In this document: positions 1 to 10,104 of the stretch, piece by piece
Position numbering within the stretch: position 1 is the first letter of the stretch
Layout of the letters: each line of letters begins with the position of its first letter
Source of the DNA: Talpa occidentalis
Taxonomy: Eukaryota; Chordata; Mammalia; Eulipotyphla; Talpidae
Direction: 5' to 3'
Assembly: GCF_014898055.3 (NCBI RefSeq)
Contig: NW_023601322.1
Span: forward strand, 71,018,740 to 71,082,739
Length of the DNA: 64,000 nucleotides
Notes under the pieces: generated by a model
The model's database searches: none
Seen by the model: only the letters and a program-made list of their open reading frames with translations
What the model was told of the DNA's origin: nothing
Program-made: the position numbers and the translations under genes

Positions 1-1025
1 CAGAACCCTGCTCCCCTCCCCCGCCCACAGAGGCGGCACTCTCCGCAGAGAGGAGGAAACAACAAACCAAAACGGCCAACAAGAACAAACGACGCAGCAA
101 GCGGGACTGTGAGCGGAAAGGAACTATTGCAGCCACCACACCCGTGAACGGGAGCTGAGGCGAACCCTGCAGGATTCGCCGTGGCGGTGAGCGAACGGCT
201 CCGGGCGCCATTAGAGAAGAACAAAGACCCGGGAGACGCGCACACAGCCCGGGCTGCCGGTAAGCCTGCGCGGAAAGCGGCGCGCTTGGGGAGCTTGAAA
301 AGCAAGTGCAGACCGGAATCGCGGCTGCCCAGGTACCCGCGCCTGCGACCTAGGCTTGCGGGGAGACGACCTAGGCTTGCGGGGAGACGCGCGGAGGTCC
401 TCACTGAGGTGAAGGTCCCTCCCTGAGTGAGCAGGAACCAGGCGCCCAGGCACGGGAGCAGTGCAAAAGGCGCCATTCCCGCGCCACTGAACTGGGCTAC
501 AGCCCGCGTCCTGGAACTGAGGGCTTTGAACTGAGACCCGGGGCACGAAAATTCGGGGCGTGGGTTCTCCACGACGGTGGGGCACAAGGCAGACACAGCA
601 CCCCAAAGCTGTTGAGGTGTACCCTACCATTCCCGCTCTGCTCCCTGTCCCACGGGGTTGGGAGGACGAAAAACAGCCCCCCAAGGACACTAGGAGAGAT
701 CTCTGGCGCCACCTAGTGACCAGGAAAAAAAAGTCACTAACACCCCATAGAACAGGAAATTTCTTAAGACTGCTTGAAAAGGCAGAAGGTTTCTGGAGGA
801 CCCAGTGGCCAGCCGGGAAGTTATTCCACGCCAGGCCCCTTCCGACCAGCAGTCTGAGCCCACAGAGGGAGCAGGCACTCACGTCCGGGGCAGACCGGGG
901 GCGCAGAAGAGTGTGCCTGAAACCGGAGGCACAGGGACTGCATCCCGCTTCGCCATTTGAGAACAGGGTCATTTCTTCAGTAAAAACTGCCTAAAACCAG
1001 CAGAAAGCTCCCCCAGAAGGCAGAG
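1..1025 (+). promoter_or_regulatory. L1 5' UTR / internal promoter region
   Basis: This is a GC- and CpG-rich leader directly upstream of L1 ORF1, in the position of the L1 5' UTR, which in mammals carries the internal RNA polymerase II promoter. It contains a 21-bp unit repeated twice in tandem (347-367 and 368-388). Stop codons are sparse on both strands: there is a 253-codon antisense open frame (211-972) and a 144-codon sense frame (560-994). The promoter role is inferred from position; I could not identify individual factor sites. Confidence 0.75.
347..388 (+). repeat. Tandem 21-bp duplication in the L1 5' UTR
   Basis: Two adjacent identical 21-bp units, both beginning GACCTAGGCTTGCGG. 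Short tandem units are common in L1 5' UTRs and can vary in number between subfamilies. Only two units are present here. Confidence 0.85.
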
Positions 1026-2096
1026 ATGGCTCCTGGAAGAGCCAGAGGGGAGCGGAGAAGTTCACCCAAGATGCCAGTCAGTCCGAGCATCACAGTGTCC
1101 CAACGCATACGACAAATTAGAAAACAGACAGTAGGGAGTAGAAGAACCACACGCAACCTAACAACTCCTCAGGAAAGAAGCACACCACAAAAAGAAAACC
1201 ACTCCCCAGATTGCAACGACAGCAACTTGGAAGAACTTCTGAGCCTTCCAGAAAGAGAATTTAAAATTGCCATGATTAAAAAAGTGATAGATCAGAAGAA
1301 GGAAATTGAGTCCCTAAAGAGGGAAAACAATGGTCAGAAGAATGAAATTGAGTCCCTAAAGAGGGAAGTAAAAGAAATGCAGGAGATCAAAGAATTAATG
1401 GAGGAACTAAAGAACTCCGGGAAAAGCAAGGAAAGCAGAATAGATGCAATGGAAGAACGAATAAGTTCTCTTGAAGACACAGAAATAAAAAGAACCAAAA
1501 CAGAAAAGGAAAGAGAAGTACGAAGGAAAAAGAATGAAGAAAGACTTCGAGAACTATCTGACTACATGAGGAAAGGAAATATAAGAGTTATAGGAATTCC
1601 AGAAGGAGAGGAGAGAGATGTAGGAACAGAGAAAATATTCCAGGAGATAATTGAAGAGAACTTCCCAAATGCGAAGAAGGAGCTGAAAATTGATATACAA
1701 GAAGCAAGAAGAACACCAAACTTCCACGACGAAAGGAAAAACACAGCAAGACACATAATAGTAAAGCTCCCAAGAATCCAGGACAAGGAAAAAATAATGA
1801 AGCTGACAAGAGGAAAGAAACAGATAACATTCAAAGGAAAACCAATCAGGCTGACATCAGACTTCTCTGAAGAAACACTACGGGCAAGGAGAGAGTGGAG
1901 GGACATAGTCAACAGACTCCAAGAAAACAGATGCCAACCAAGAATACTCTATCCCGCAAAGCTCTCTTTCCTCCATGAAGAAAGAATATGGACCTTCCCA
2001 GACAAAGAGAAACTCCGGAATTTCATTACGAATAAACCCCCACTCCAAAAAATACTACAAGGAATCCTAAAGCCAGAACCTCAGAGGGACGAATAA
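1026..2096 (+). CDS. L1 ORF1 protein (ORF1p), RNA-binding chaperone
   Basis: An uninterrupted 356-codon frame from ATG to TAA. In L1, ORF1p forms trimers that coat L1 RNA in a cytoplasmic ribonucleoprotein and act as a nucleic-acid chaperone. The layout matches the family: a basic, serine-rich N-terminus (about residues 1-60); a charged coiled coil (about 75-165) with heptads containing IESLKRE twice; an RRM-like domain starting near residue 183 (NIRVIGIPEGEE); and a C-terminal domain near 265-345 containing ARREW. The length is usual for mammalian ORF1p. The ATG at 1026 gives the longest frame; the next Met, at 1071, is a possible alternative. A 42-bp in-frame duplication adds two heptads to the coiled coil (1293-1325 against 1335-1367). 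No damage is visible, so this protein could still be made if transcribed. Confidence 0.93.
   Translation: MAPGRARGERRSSPKMPVSPSITVSQRIRQIRKQTVGSRRTTRNLTTPQERSTPQKENHSPDCNDSNLEELLSLPEREFKIAMIKKVIDQKKEIESLKRENNGQKNEIESLKREVKEMQEIKELMEELKNSGKSKESRIDAMEERISSLEDTEIKRTKTEKEREVRRKKNEERLRELSDYMRKGNIRVIGIPEGEERDVGTEKIFQEIIEENFPNAKKELKIDIQEARRTPNFHDERKNTARHIIVKLPRIQDKEKIMKLTRGKKQITFKGKPIRLTSDFSEETLRARREWRDIVNRLQENRCQPRILYPAKLSFLHEERIWTFPDKEKLRNFITNKPPLQKILQGILKPEPQRDE
1293..1367 (+). repeat. 42-bp-period duplication in the ORF1 coiled coil
   Basis: A 33-bp segment at 1293-1325 recurs at 1335-1367 with one mismatch, offset by 42 bp (14 codons, two heptads). It encodes the repeated IESLKRE stretch. The reading frame and heptad phase are kept. 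Confidence 0.9.
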
Positions 2097-2167
2097 CAAC
2101 GAAAGAAGACCAAAAAAAAAAAAAAGTTATTAAAAGAATAAATAAAATCAAAGGAAAGACAAACATA
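2097..2167 (+). other. L1 inter-ORF spacer
   Basis: A 71-bp spacer between the ORF1 stop and the ORF2 start, A-rich with an A run near 2112-2124. L1 ORF2 is normally translated by reinitiation after ORF1; nothing here departs from that arrangement. Confidence 0.8.
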
Positions 2168-5100
2168 ATGGCAAATACAGATGCTAACATATCAATATTA
2201 ACTCTAAATGTAAATGGACTAAACTCTTCAATAAAAAGACACAGAGTTGCAGCCTGGATTAAGAAACAAAACCAACCTTTTGCTGTCTCCAGGAAACACA
2301 TTTAGCTACAAAAGATAAAAATAGGCTCAAAGTCAAAGGATGGAAAACAATCCTACAAGCAAATGGGCCAAAAAAGAAAGCAGGAACAGCTATACTTATA
2401 TCAGATAAAACAGACTTCAAACTCAAAAAAATAAAAAGAGACCCCAATGGTCACTACATTATGATTAAGGGGACAATACTTCAAGAAGAAATAACACTCA
2501 TTAACATATACTCACCAAACGAAAGAGCACCAAAATATATCAGACAACTGTTGTCCTCTCTGAAAACAGACATCAGAGAAAACACATACGTAGTGGGAGA
2601 CTTCAACACACCACTATCAACAATGGATAGATCAACAAGACAAAAAATAAGTAAAGAAACTAAAGCTCTAAATAAGGACCTAGAGCATTTGGGCTTAACA
2701 GACATCTATAGAACACTAAACCCAAAAAAAACGGAGTACACATTTTTCTCAAGCGCACACGGATCATTCTCCAGGATCGATCACATACTGGGGCACAAGA
2801 CAAACATCAACAGATACACCAAGATTGAAATCATACCAACCATCTTTTCTGACCACGAAGGCATCAAACTAGAAATAAATCATAAAAAGAAGGCAAGGAA
2901 CTATCCTACCTCATGGAGATTAAAAGCCACACTACTGGAAGACCACTGGACTAACGAGGAGATCAAAGAAGAAATTAAAAAATTCTTTGAATTGAATGAC
3001 AAGGAGGACACCAATATCCTAAATGTATGGGATGCAGCAAAAGCAGTAATAAGAGGAAAATATATAGCAATAGAAGCTCACATCAAAAAACAAGAAAGAA
3101 CTCAAAGAAACAACCTAATCTCGAAGCTCAAAGATCTAGAAAAAGAACAACAAAAAAACCCCAAATCCAGTAGAAGAAAAGAAATAATAAAAACCAAAGC
3201 AGAAATAAATGAAATTGAAACTAAAAAAACAATCCAAAAGATCAATGAAACCAAGAGCTGGTTCTTTGAAAAAATAAATAAAATAGACAAACCCCTAGCC
3301 AGGCTCACAAAGGAAAAAAGGGAGAAAGCACAAATACACAGGATCATAAATGAAAGAGGAGAAATCACAACGGACACAGCAGAAATCAAAAGAATAATCA
3401 GTAACTACTATGAACAGTTATATGGAAACAAGTTCAACAATCTAGAGGAGATGGACAAATTCCTACAACTCTACAATCACCCAAAGCTAGATAAAGAAGA
3501 AATAGAACACCTAAACAGACCAATTACAAGCAGCGAAATTGAAATGGTAATCAAAAACCTCCCCAAAAACAAAAGCCCAGGACCTGATGGATTTACAAAT
3601 GAATTCTACCAAACATTCAGAGACGAATTAGTGCCTATCCTTCACAAACTCTTCCAAAAAATTGAGAAGGAAGGGACAATACCAAACACGTTCTATGAAG
3701 CCAATATTACACTAATACCAAAACCGAATAAGGACAACACAAAAAAGGAAAACTATAGGCCAATCTCCCTAATGAACACTGATGCAAAAATCCTCAATAA
3801 AATTTTAGCTATCAGAATCCAACAATGTATCCATAAGATAATTCACCACGACCAAGTTGGATTCATTCCAGGGGCACAAGGATGGTTTAACATCCGAAAA
3901 TCAATCAACGTTATCCAACACATCAACAAAAAGAAATATAAAAACCATATGATAATATCAATAGATGCTGAGAAAGCTTTCGACAAAGTGCAACACCCAT
4001 TCATGATAAAAGCCCTTGAAATTCTTGGGATACAAGGAACATACCTCAACATCATAAAGGCCATCTATGACAAGCCAACAGCCAGTATCATTCTCAATGG
4101 TGAAAAGCTGAAAGCAATTCCATTAAGATCTGGAACAAGACAAGGATGTCCACTCTCACCACTGCTTTTCAATATAATACTGGAAGTCCTAGCCAGAGCA
4201 ATAAGACAAGAGAAAGACATCCAAGGAATCCAAATAGGAAAAGAAGAAGTCAAACTATCACTATTTGCAGATGATATGATAATATACATAGAGAACCCCA
4301 AAATCTCCACAGAAAAACTAATTCAACTCATCAATCAGTTCAGTAAAGTGGCAGGATACAAAATCAACATGCAAAAGTCAGTAGCCTTCCTATACACAAA
4401 CAATAAATCTGAAGAAGAAGAAATCAAAAAACCACCCCTTTTATTATTGAAACAAAAAAAATCAAATATTTGGGAATAAATCTAACAAAAGAGGTAAAGG
4501 ACCTACACAAAGAAAACTATAAAACACTGTTAAAAGAAATAGAAGAAGACACAAAGAAATGGAAAGACATCCCCTGCTCATGGATTGGAAGAATAAACAT
4601 TATTAAAATGGCCATCCTTCCAAAAGCAATATACAGATTCAATGCTATTCCAATCAAAATTTCAATGTCATTCTTCAAAGAAATAGAACAATTATTGATG
4701 AAATTCATATGGAATCACAAAAAACCCCGAATAGCCAAAGCTCTACTGAAAAAAAAAGAAGGGAATGGAGGCATCACACTCCCAGACTTCAAACTATACT
4801 ACAAAGCCATAATCATCAAAACTGCATGGTATTGGAACAAGAACAGACATACAGACCAATGGAATCGAATAGAAAATCCAGAAATAAACCCACAGATTTA
4901 TGGTCAACTAATCTTTGACAAAGGAGCAAAGACTATGCATTGGAGCAAAGAAAGTTTGTTCAATAAATGGTGCTGGGAAAACTGGGTCGCTACATGCAAA
5001 AGAATGAAGCTTGACCACTACCTCACACCATACACAAAAATCAACTCAAAATGGATTAAAGAACTAGACATAAGACCTGAAACCATAAAATACATAGAAG

Positions 5101-5981
5101 GAAATATAGGTGAAACACTACGGGATTTGCACATCAAAGACATCTTTACAGACACATCACCCAAAGCAGTGATAGTGAAGGCAAAGATAAACAGCTGGGA
5201 CTACATCAAATTAAAGAGCTTCTGCACAGCAAAAGAGACAATAACAAAAACAAAGAGAAACCCCACCAACTGGGAGAACATTTTTGCACCCAACACTAAT
5301 GATAAAGGACTGATCACAAAAATCTGCAAAGAGCTGATGAGACTCAGCAACAACAAAGAAAATAATCCAGTCAAAAAATGGGCAGAAGAGCTAAAAAGAA
5401 ACTTCTCTGAAGAGGAAATGCAAATGGCCAACAGACATATGAAAAAATGTTCAACATCACTTGTCATCAGGGAAATGCAAATCAAAACTACCATGAGATA
5501 CCATCTCACACCAGTGAGAATGGCACATATTAAAAAAACTAGCAACAACAAATGTTGGCGAGGATGTGGAGAAAAAGGAACTCTTCTGCGCTGTTGGTGG
5601 GAGTGCAAACTGGTCCAACCACTATGGAGAGCTGTGTGGAGATTTCTGGACCTACTAAACATAGAGCTTCCATATGATCCAGCAATTCCACTCCTAGGTA
5701 TTTACCCAAAGGACACAGAAACATCAATTCCAAAGAGCACCTGCACCCCTATGTTTATAGCAGCACTGTTTACAATAGCTAAGCTTTGGAAACAACCCAA
5801 ATGCCCAAAAGTAGATGACTGGATCAAGAAGATGTGGTACATATATACCATGGAATATTACTCAGCATTCAAAAAAGATAAACACATGCAATTTGCAGCA
5901 ACATGGATGGCGCTGGAAGGGATCATGCTCAGCGAAATAAGCCAAAAAGAAAAAGGAAATACCGGATGGTCTCACTCATAG
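2168..5981 (+). pseudogene. L1 ORF2 (endonuclease-reverse transcriptase), two frameshifts
   Basis: ORF2p nicks target DNA and reverse transcribes L1 RNA at the nick. The frame opens at ATG 2168, is disrupted near 2276-2285 by what looks like one lost base in a T run (stop soon after), and continues in another frame to 4479. A second disruption near 4440-4455, with one extra C and one extra T, moves it to the third frame, which runs to the stop at 5981. The parts are otherwise well kept: an APE-like endonuclease with GDFNTPLS near 2595 and SDH near 2850; reverse transcriptase with SPGPDGF near 3575 and the catalytic FADD at 4264-4275; and a C-terminal cysteine motif near 5550-5600 in which the expected His is Arg (codon 5589-5591). 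The C-terminal tail is also altered by a one-base difference from the copy at 61.3 kb. Not functional as it stands. Confidence 0.95.
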
Positions 5982-6183
5982 CAGGAATCTAGAAAACTTA
6001 AATAAGGGACCAGGAAAATGAATATAAGAAAGTGAAAATCAAAATCAACAAAAAACTATGAACCAGAGACACTTTTGGGGGTGGGGGGGGGGAGGGGAAG
6101 GATTGGGGTCAGAATGGGGCGTTTGCAATTGTATGGGGGAATATAAAAATAAAATTTAAGATTAAAAAAAAAAAAAAAAAAAA
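5982..6183 (+). other. L1 3' UTR with G-rich tract and poly(A) tail
   Basis: A short 3' UTR with a polypurine G-rich run (6074-6098), the usual L1 3' UTR feature that can form a G-quadruplex, followed by an A/T-rich end containing AATAAA and a 20-base A tail (6164-6183). The same 3' UTR type appears in the copy at 61.1-62.3 kb. Confidence 0.9.
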
Positions 6184-6184
6184 T

Positions 6185-6416
6185 AGTTTGGATCCAGGTA
6201 GAGAACTTAGAACCTTAAAGGCAAGGATTTTACCTTATTTTTGGTCCCCCTCCTCACCCAAATGCCAGTTAGTGATGTTATAATGTGATTTGATTGAATA
6301 ATCTTGAGATATTAAACATGAAATACAGATTTTCTTTATAAAAAAAACAAAAAAAAATCTAAAAAATAAAAGAACAGTTACATATAAATGTTTTCATTTA
6401 TTGCTATTTTACATAG
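6185..6416. other. Unrecognised sequence between the L1 and the first LTR
   Basis: AT-rich, with A runs around 6342-6372. No gene or repeat family recognised. Confidence 0.5.
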
Positions 6417-6858
6417 TGTAGGGGGCAGGAAGGGGCACAGGGCAGGTTTTCTGATCCAGCAGAGCGGTAAAGGAGGAGTGAGTCCTGGAGACCCTAGTGG
6501 CTTTGCAGGCTTTTATTGGGATTTACCAGGTACACAGCAGGCAGGGGTACTGGGGGGCCGGGAGGCTGGCAGGCCTCCCAGCCCCCAGCAAGTCTTCACT
6601 CTGGGCTCTCCGGCATTCTCTGTGGTCTCTGCTGCTCTCCTCTCTCGTGGTTCTGCTTCTGCTTCTCTGCTTCTGCTGGTGTCTCCAAGAAGCCACCCTT
6701 AGAAGCCCAGTCTCTCAGCCCAGGTGACTCCCATCTACATATGCCCACACCCTACTCCAGGTGCCCGCCATCAGGCATGCATTCAGGACCACAGGGTACC
6801 ATCATCCATCCTAATGGCGGAAGGGCAGAAAAGCCTGATACTTTTACCTTACCCTACA
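6417..6858 (-). mobile_element. Solo LTR of an endogenous retrovirus-like element, copy 1
   Basis: A 442-bp unit that starts TG and ends CA on the plus strand, flanked by a 5-bp direct repeat CATAG (6412-6416 and 6859-6863). Reading the minus strand, an AATAAA signal lies at 6512-6517, about 100 bases from the end, which sets the orientation. It shares long stretches with 9031-9426. No gag, pol or env sequence adjoins it, so it is a solo LTR. A 5-bp duplication is typical of class III/MaLR-like elements and some others; I cannot name the family. It holds a hairpin (6550-6587) absent from copy 2. Confidence 0.85.
6550..6587. repeat. GC-rich hairpin inside LTR copy 1
   Basis: Arms of about 16 bases, one near-complement of the other (CTGGGGGG...GGGAGGC and GCCTCCC...CCCCAG), separated by about five bases. 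The segment is missing at the same place in LTR copy 2. Confidence 0.75.
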
Positions 6859-6863
6859 CATAG

Positions 6864-8047
6864 TAAAACTAATACTACCTATGTGTCCAAAAAAAAAAAA
6901 AAAAAAAAACCTGAATTATCATATATGCAAAGGACATGTGACTGTAGAATTTTATATTTATTCTTTCAAAGATTTTATAATGGCATGGAAAAATGCTCTT
7001 GATTTAAGTTAAAGCAAAATAAGCCAAACCACAAAGTATAAAAAATTTTTTATGCACATAATTCCAGCGCCACTAGACACAAACACAAAATAGTCAACTG
7101 ATGAAAGAAATGTATATATTTAGTATATATTCAGGAAAAAAATCAAAAAACTATTGTATATACGTAAAGAAAGCAACTGCATAGGTGGAAGGAGTCACAA
7201 TGTAGATTTTAGCTTCAACTTTGATGTGACTAGATTTATGATAGTCAACTGACTTCTCAAAGTCTCAGTGTCTGCACTCAGACATTAAGGAAATTGCTCT
7301 GGCTTTCTAACAGAGTGGAGAGTAAAGAAGAAAAGCACAAATGAGAATGCTTTGTACAGCAAAAATGTAAAGAAAGCTTCAAAAAACATCAATAACAATA
7401 CAAAAATTAGTGATTTTCCAACAATCCCACCCACTGAGTAGATGAACAATTACTTTACCTCAGTAAATGTAATTTGTAAAGAAAAATATGAACAACTAGA
7501 GGGAGAACACAAATGCAATCGGTAAATAAATGGTGCACCAATAAAGACATTTTAAAGTTACTATTTCTTCTCTTGGCAATAATATTTTGTGATCCCTCCA
7601 TATATTCTTGCAACTTTTGGCCAGTGTAGAGGAGCTATTCTACAATTTAATTAATGCAGATTTCATTTTTATCATTTTTTTTCTTTTCAAAATATCTCTT
7701 TAGTGCACCGTCCAGATTCTCAAGATGTTGGGTACAGCGTCCCTTTAAGGAAAAACAAACAAACAAACAAAAAAAAAACTAACAGTTCGGCGATGTTTCC
7801 AGCCGAATACAAAATTTCAGTAGTGCTAGAGAACCAGGGCACACATTCCTTGTTTAGTGGGTGAATAAATAAGCTTAGAGAATTTTACTACAAATATTTC
7901 TAAGCCATAGAAGTTCCCTATCTGTTGCTGCCTTTGCTTGGTGGGATGGCTATCAGCACTGCTAACAGCTGCACATGCTTCTGCTTGTTGTTGGCCAATC
8001 TCAAGAGCAGTATAAAAGAGGCCCTGGGAAGTACAGCTGGGATTTTT
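6864..8047. other. Unrecognised AT-rich sequence
   Basis: Contains an A run (about 6889-6909) and a CAAA-type tract (about 7753-7780). No supported gene or repeat family. Confidence 0.5.
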
Positions 8048-8235
8048 CTTTTTTCTTAAATTTTACTGTTTTACCAAACATTTACACAATTACATAATTT
8101 TGGGAGTAGAACGTCACATCTCCATATGCTTCACTCACCCTCCACCAAGCTCCAGGGCCAATACAAGATCCTATTGGCCCCTATTCCCTCTTCTCCCCCA
8201 CCCCAAATCCCTCTCACAATCACTATATTTTTTAC
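8048..8235 (-). mobile_element. Possible old L1 3' UTR fragment
   Basis: Read on the minus strand, it has the order of an old L1 3' UTR: a G-rich stretch, then AT-rich sequence ending in TAAAATTT and an A-rich end. It is heavily diverged, and I cannot link it to coding sequence. Confidence 0.3.
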
Positions 8236-9025
8236 AGAGTGGAAGCGCTAATCTGTGGTCAGTGGTCAGGGCATCCTAAACAAACACATGACTATCCACT
8301 GGGTAGGCCTGAACCAGCAGTCTTCAGCCTGGAGAAATGCATCAGCTTCATTTTTGGTCTCAAACACGGTAATGATGAAACAGATAAAGGAACTGATAAT
8401 AGATGAAACAGATGGAGCTCCTCATAAGAAAAGGGAAGAAAAGCACAGGACTTGAAGGTCTCCGGACCCTCAAGAAACTGAGTAAATCATTATCTTCTGT
8501 GGGCCTCTAGTCCTTTATCTGAAAACAGGAAATGATACACTTCAAAAGATTGTCTTATGGGTAAGTGAAATACGGAATACAAAAGCACTTTGTTAATTTA
8601 TAAGCACTAATTAAATAACAAGATGTTAGATGGAGCCAGGAAAAGATGATTAATTTAGGATCAGAAGACTTTATGCCTAAGTGGTACTTTATAAAATAAT
8701 GAATTTTGGGGTTCTTACTGTGCTAGGTTGAAAATGATCACAAATACTTGTGCAGCTTCTCCAGGCAAGAGATGGAGTCTATTTCTCCACTCCTGGAGTC
8801 TGCACTGGTCTTGTGACTTGCTTTGACCTTCAGAATATGACTGAGAAGACACTGGAGCTTCGAGTCTAGACTGCAAGGAGTCCCCATTGTGAGTCTGCTA
8901 GACTTAAATGGCCTACTCAGCCACCATTTTGGTAACATGCAGTTCCACCCTCCAACACAAGGTCAGAACAACCCAGTTAATCAGCTATCTGACCTAAAAG
9001 AATGTTATGTAATAGACTCTACAAG
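8236..9025. other. Mostly unrecognised; possible old LTR-type repeat at 8720-8960
   Basis: The segment 8720-8960 contains TTGTGACTTGCTTTGACC, wording I associate with ancient mammalian LTR-type repeats, but I cannot assign a family. The rest shows nothing. Confidence 0.3.
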
Positions 9026-9030
9026 GGTCC

Positions 9031-9426
9031 TGTAAAGGTCATGAAGACCACAGAGCAGGTTTTCTATGATCCAGCAGATCATAGAAAGGTAAAGGAGGAG
9101 TCAGAGTCCTCAGTGGCTTTTGCAGGTTTTTTATTCAGATTACCAGGTACACGGCAGGCAGGGGCAAGTCTTCACTCTGGGCTCTCCGACCTTCTCTCAC
9201 ATTCTCTCTGCTCTTCCTATGGCTCTGCTTCTCTCTCGGCTTCTGCTGGCGTCCCTGTGACGCCGCCCTTAAAAGGCCAGTCTTAGCCCAGGTGAATCCC
9301 ATCTACCTATACCCACACCCTACTCCAGGTGCCCACCATCAGGCATGCATTCAGGACCACAGGGTTCTGTCATCTATCCTGATGGCAGGAGGGCAGAAAA
9401 GCCTGATGTTTTTTCCTTACCCTACA
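9031..9426 (-). mobile_element. Solo LTR of an endogenous retrovirus-like element, copy 2
   Basis: A 396-bp relative of the LTR at 6417-6858, beginning TG and ending CA, with a perfect 5-bp flanking duplication GGTCC (9026-9030 and 9427-9431). The AATAAA signal is at 9130-9135 on the minus strand, and a TTTTAAGG stretch near 9266-9275 could be a TATA-like box. Its own duplication differs from that of copy 1, so the two are separate insertions and not the two ends of one provirus. It carries a perfect 11-bp-stem hairpin (9061-9087). Confidence 0.85.
9061..9087. repeat. Perfect hairpin inside LTR copy 2
   Basis: An 11-base arm, TTTCTATGATC, a five-base loop and the exact complement, GATCATAGAAA. 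The matching region of copy 1 lacks the second arm. Confidence 0.9.
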
Positions 9427-9431
9427 GGTCC

Positions 9432-9836
9432 TTTCAAATTAAACAGAGCAGACTACTTGATCATCCTGGGACACTGTGCATACATCACAAGGTATGACCC
9501 AGAATGCCCAGGGGCCACTGACTGATGTGTGACTGCATCCCAGAGACTGATGGGCAGATCGCCTTGTTGGAAAGATTGGAACCATGGCTGAGGATGTGGG
9601 TATGGTTTCCATTACAACACTGGGTCATCAAGCAGACCAAAAATACCCGGTCAGCAGACTCACCTTCCCCAGAAGCCCCAGATGACATAAGCACATTTTC
9701 AGTTTCACCCATCCTTTTTCTCTTTATTACCCTATCCCACATAATTGATACTGTATGATTATTCTATCAATAAAAGGCCAGCATCTTGCTCTTTCAGCAG
9801 CATCCTGCACTGTACATCCTGTTTCATGAATGCCAT
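9432..9836. other. Unrecognised sequence
   Basis: No repeat or gene that I can support. Short overlapping open frames exist on both strands but none has a recognisable domain. Confidence 0.5.
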
Positions 9837-10104
9837 TTTTTTAAGATTTTTTTATTTATGCATACAAGAACTGGGGTGTAAACCAGAGGTGCGGGTGAGA
9901 GGGTGAGAGGATTCACCAGAGACAGAGTAGGGAACAGAACAGGCAGACCGACTGAAATACACTGCTGAGGGGAGCAGCGGGCAAGACAGGAGAGGTCTGC
10001 CTCACCATGTGGGTAGCTCCTTGGCCGGGGATCGAACTTGTGCTGCAGTGGCTGATGAAAGCTTGATAGCACTGTCTTTAACCCCTGCGCCACCAGGGAG
10101 ACCC
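9837..10104 (-). mobile_element. tRNA-derived SINE, older type
   Basis: Reverse orientation: T-rich tail at the left, tRNA-like head at the right ending GGGAGACCC. It has the shared body around CTGCTGAGGGGAGCAG and the older-type reading GACTGAAATACACTGC. The flanking duplication is weak. Confidence 0.9.

Larger units (their letters stand above)
1..6183 (+). mobile_element. Near-full-length LINE-1 (L1) retrotransposon, ORF2 broken
   Basis: The order is that of a complete mammalian L1: GC-rich 5' UTR (1-1025), ORF1 (1026-2096), a short A-rich spacer, ORF2 (2168-5981, two frame breaks), a 3' UTR with a G-rich tract (6074-6098), AATAAA-like signals near 6147-6155 and a poly(A) tail at 6164-6183. 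The 5' end lies at or beyond the window edge, so the upstream target duplication cannot be checked. The ORF2 C-terminal part differs from the second young copy (61111-62328) at only about eight residues over some 315 compared by eye, so both belong to a recently active lineage. The frame breaks in ORF2 mean this copy cannot now supply its own reverse transcriptase. Confidence 0.97.

Noticed and set aside
5201..5662. 153-codon minus-strand frame (also seen at 61630-62091 and in part at 18183-18596)
   Set aside because: It is the antisense shadow of L1 ORF2. Its recurrence reflects shared L1 sequence, not a separate gene.
6417..9426. One provirus with two LTRs at 6417-6858 and 9031-9426
   Set aside because: Each LTR has its own matched 5-bp duplication (CATAG and GGTCC), the intervening DNA has no retroviral coding sequence, and the LTRs differ in length and hairpins.
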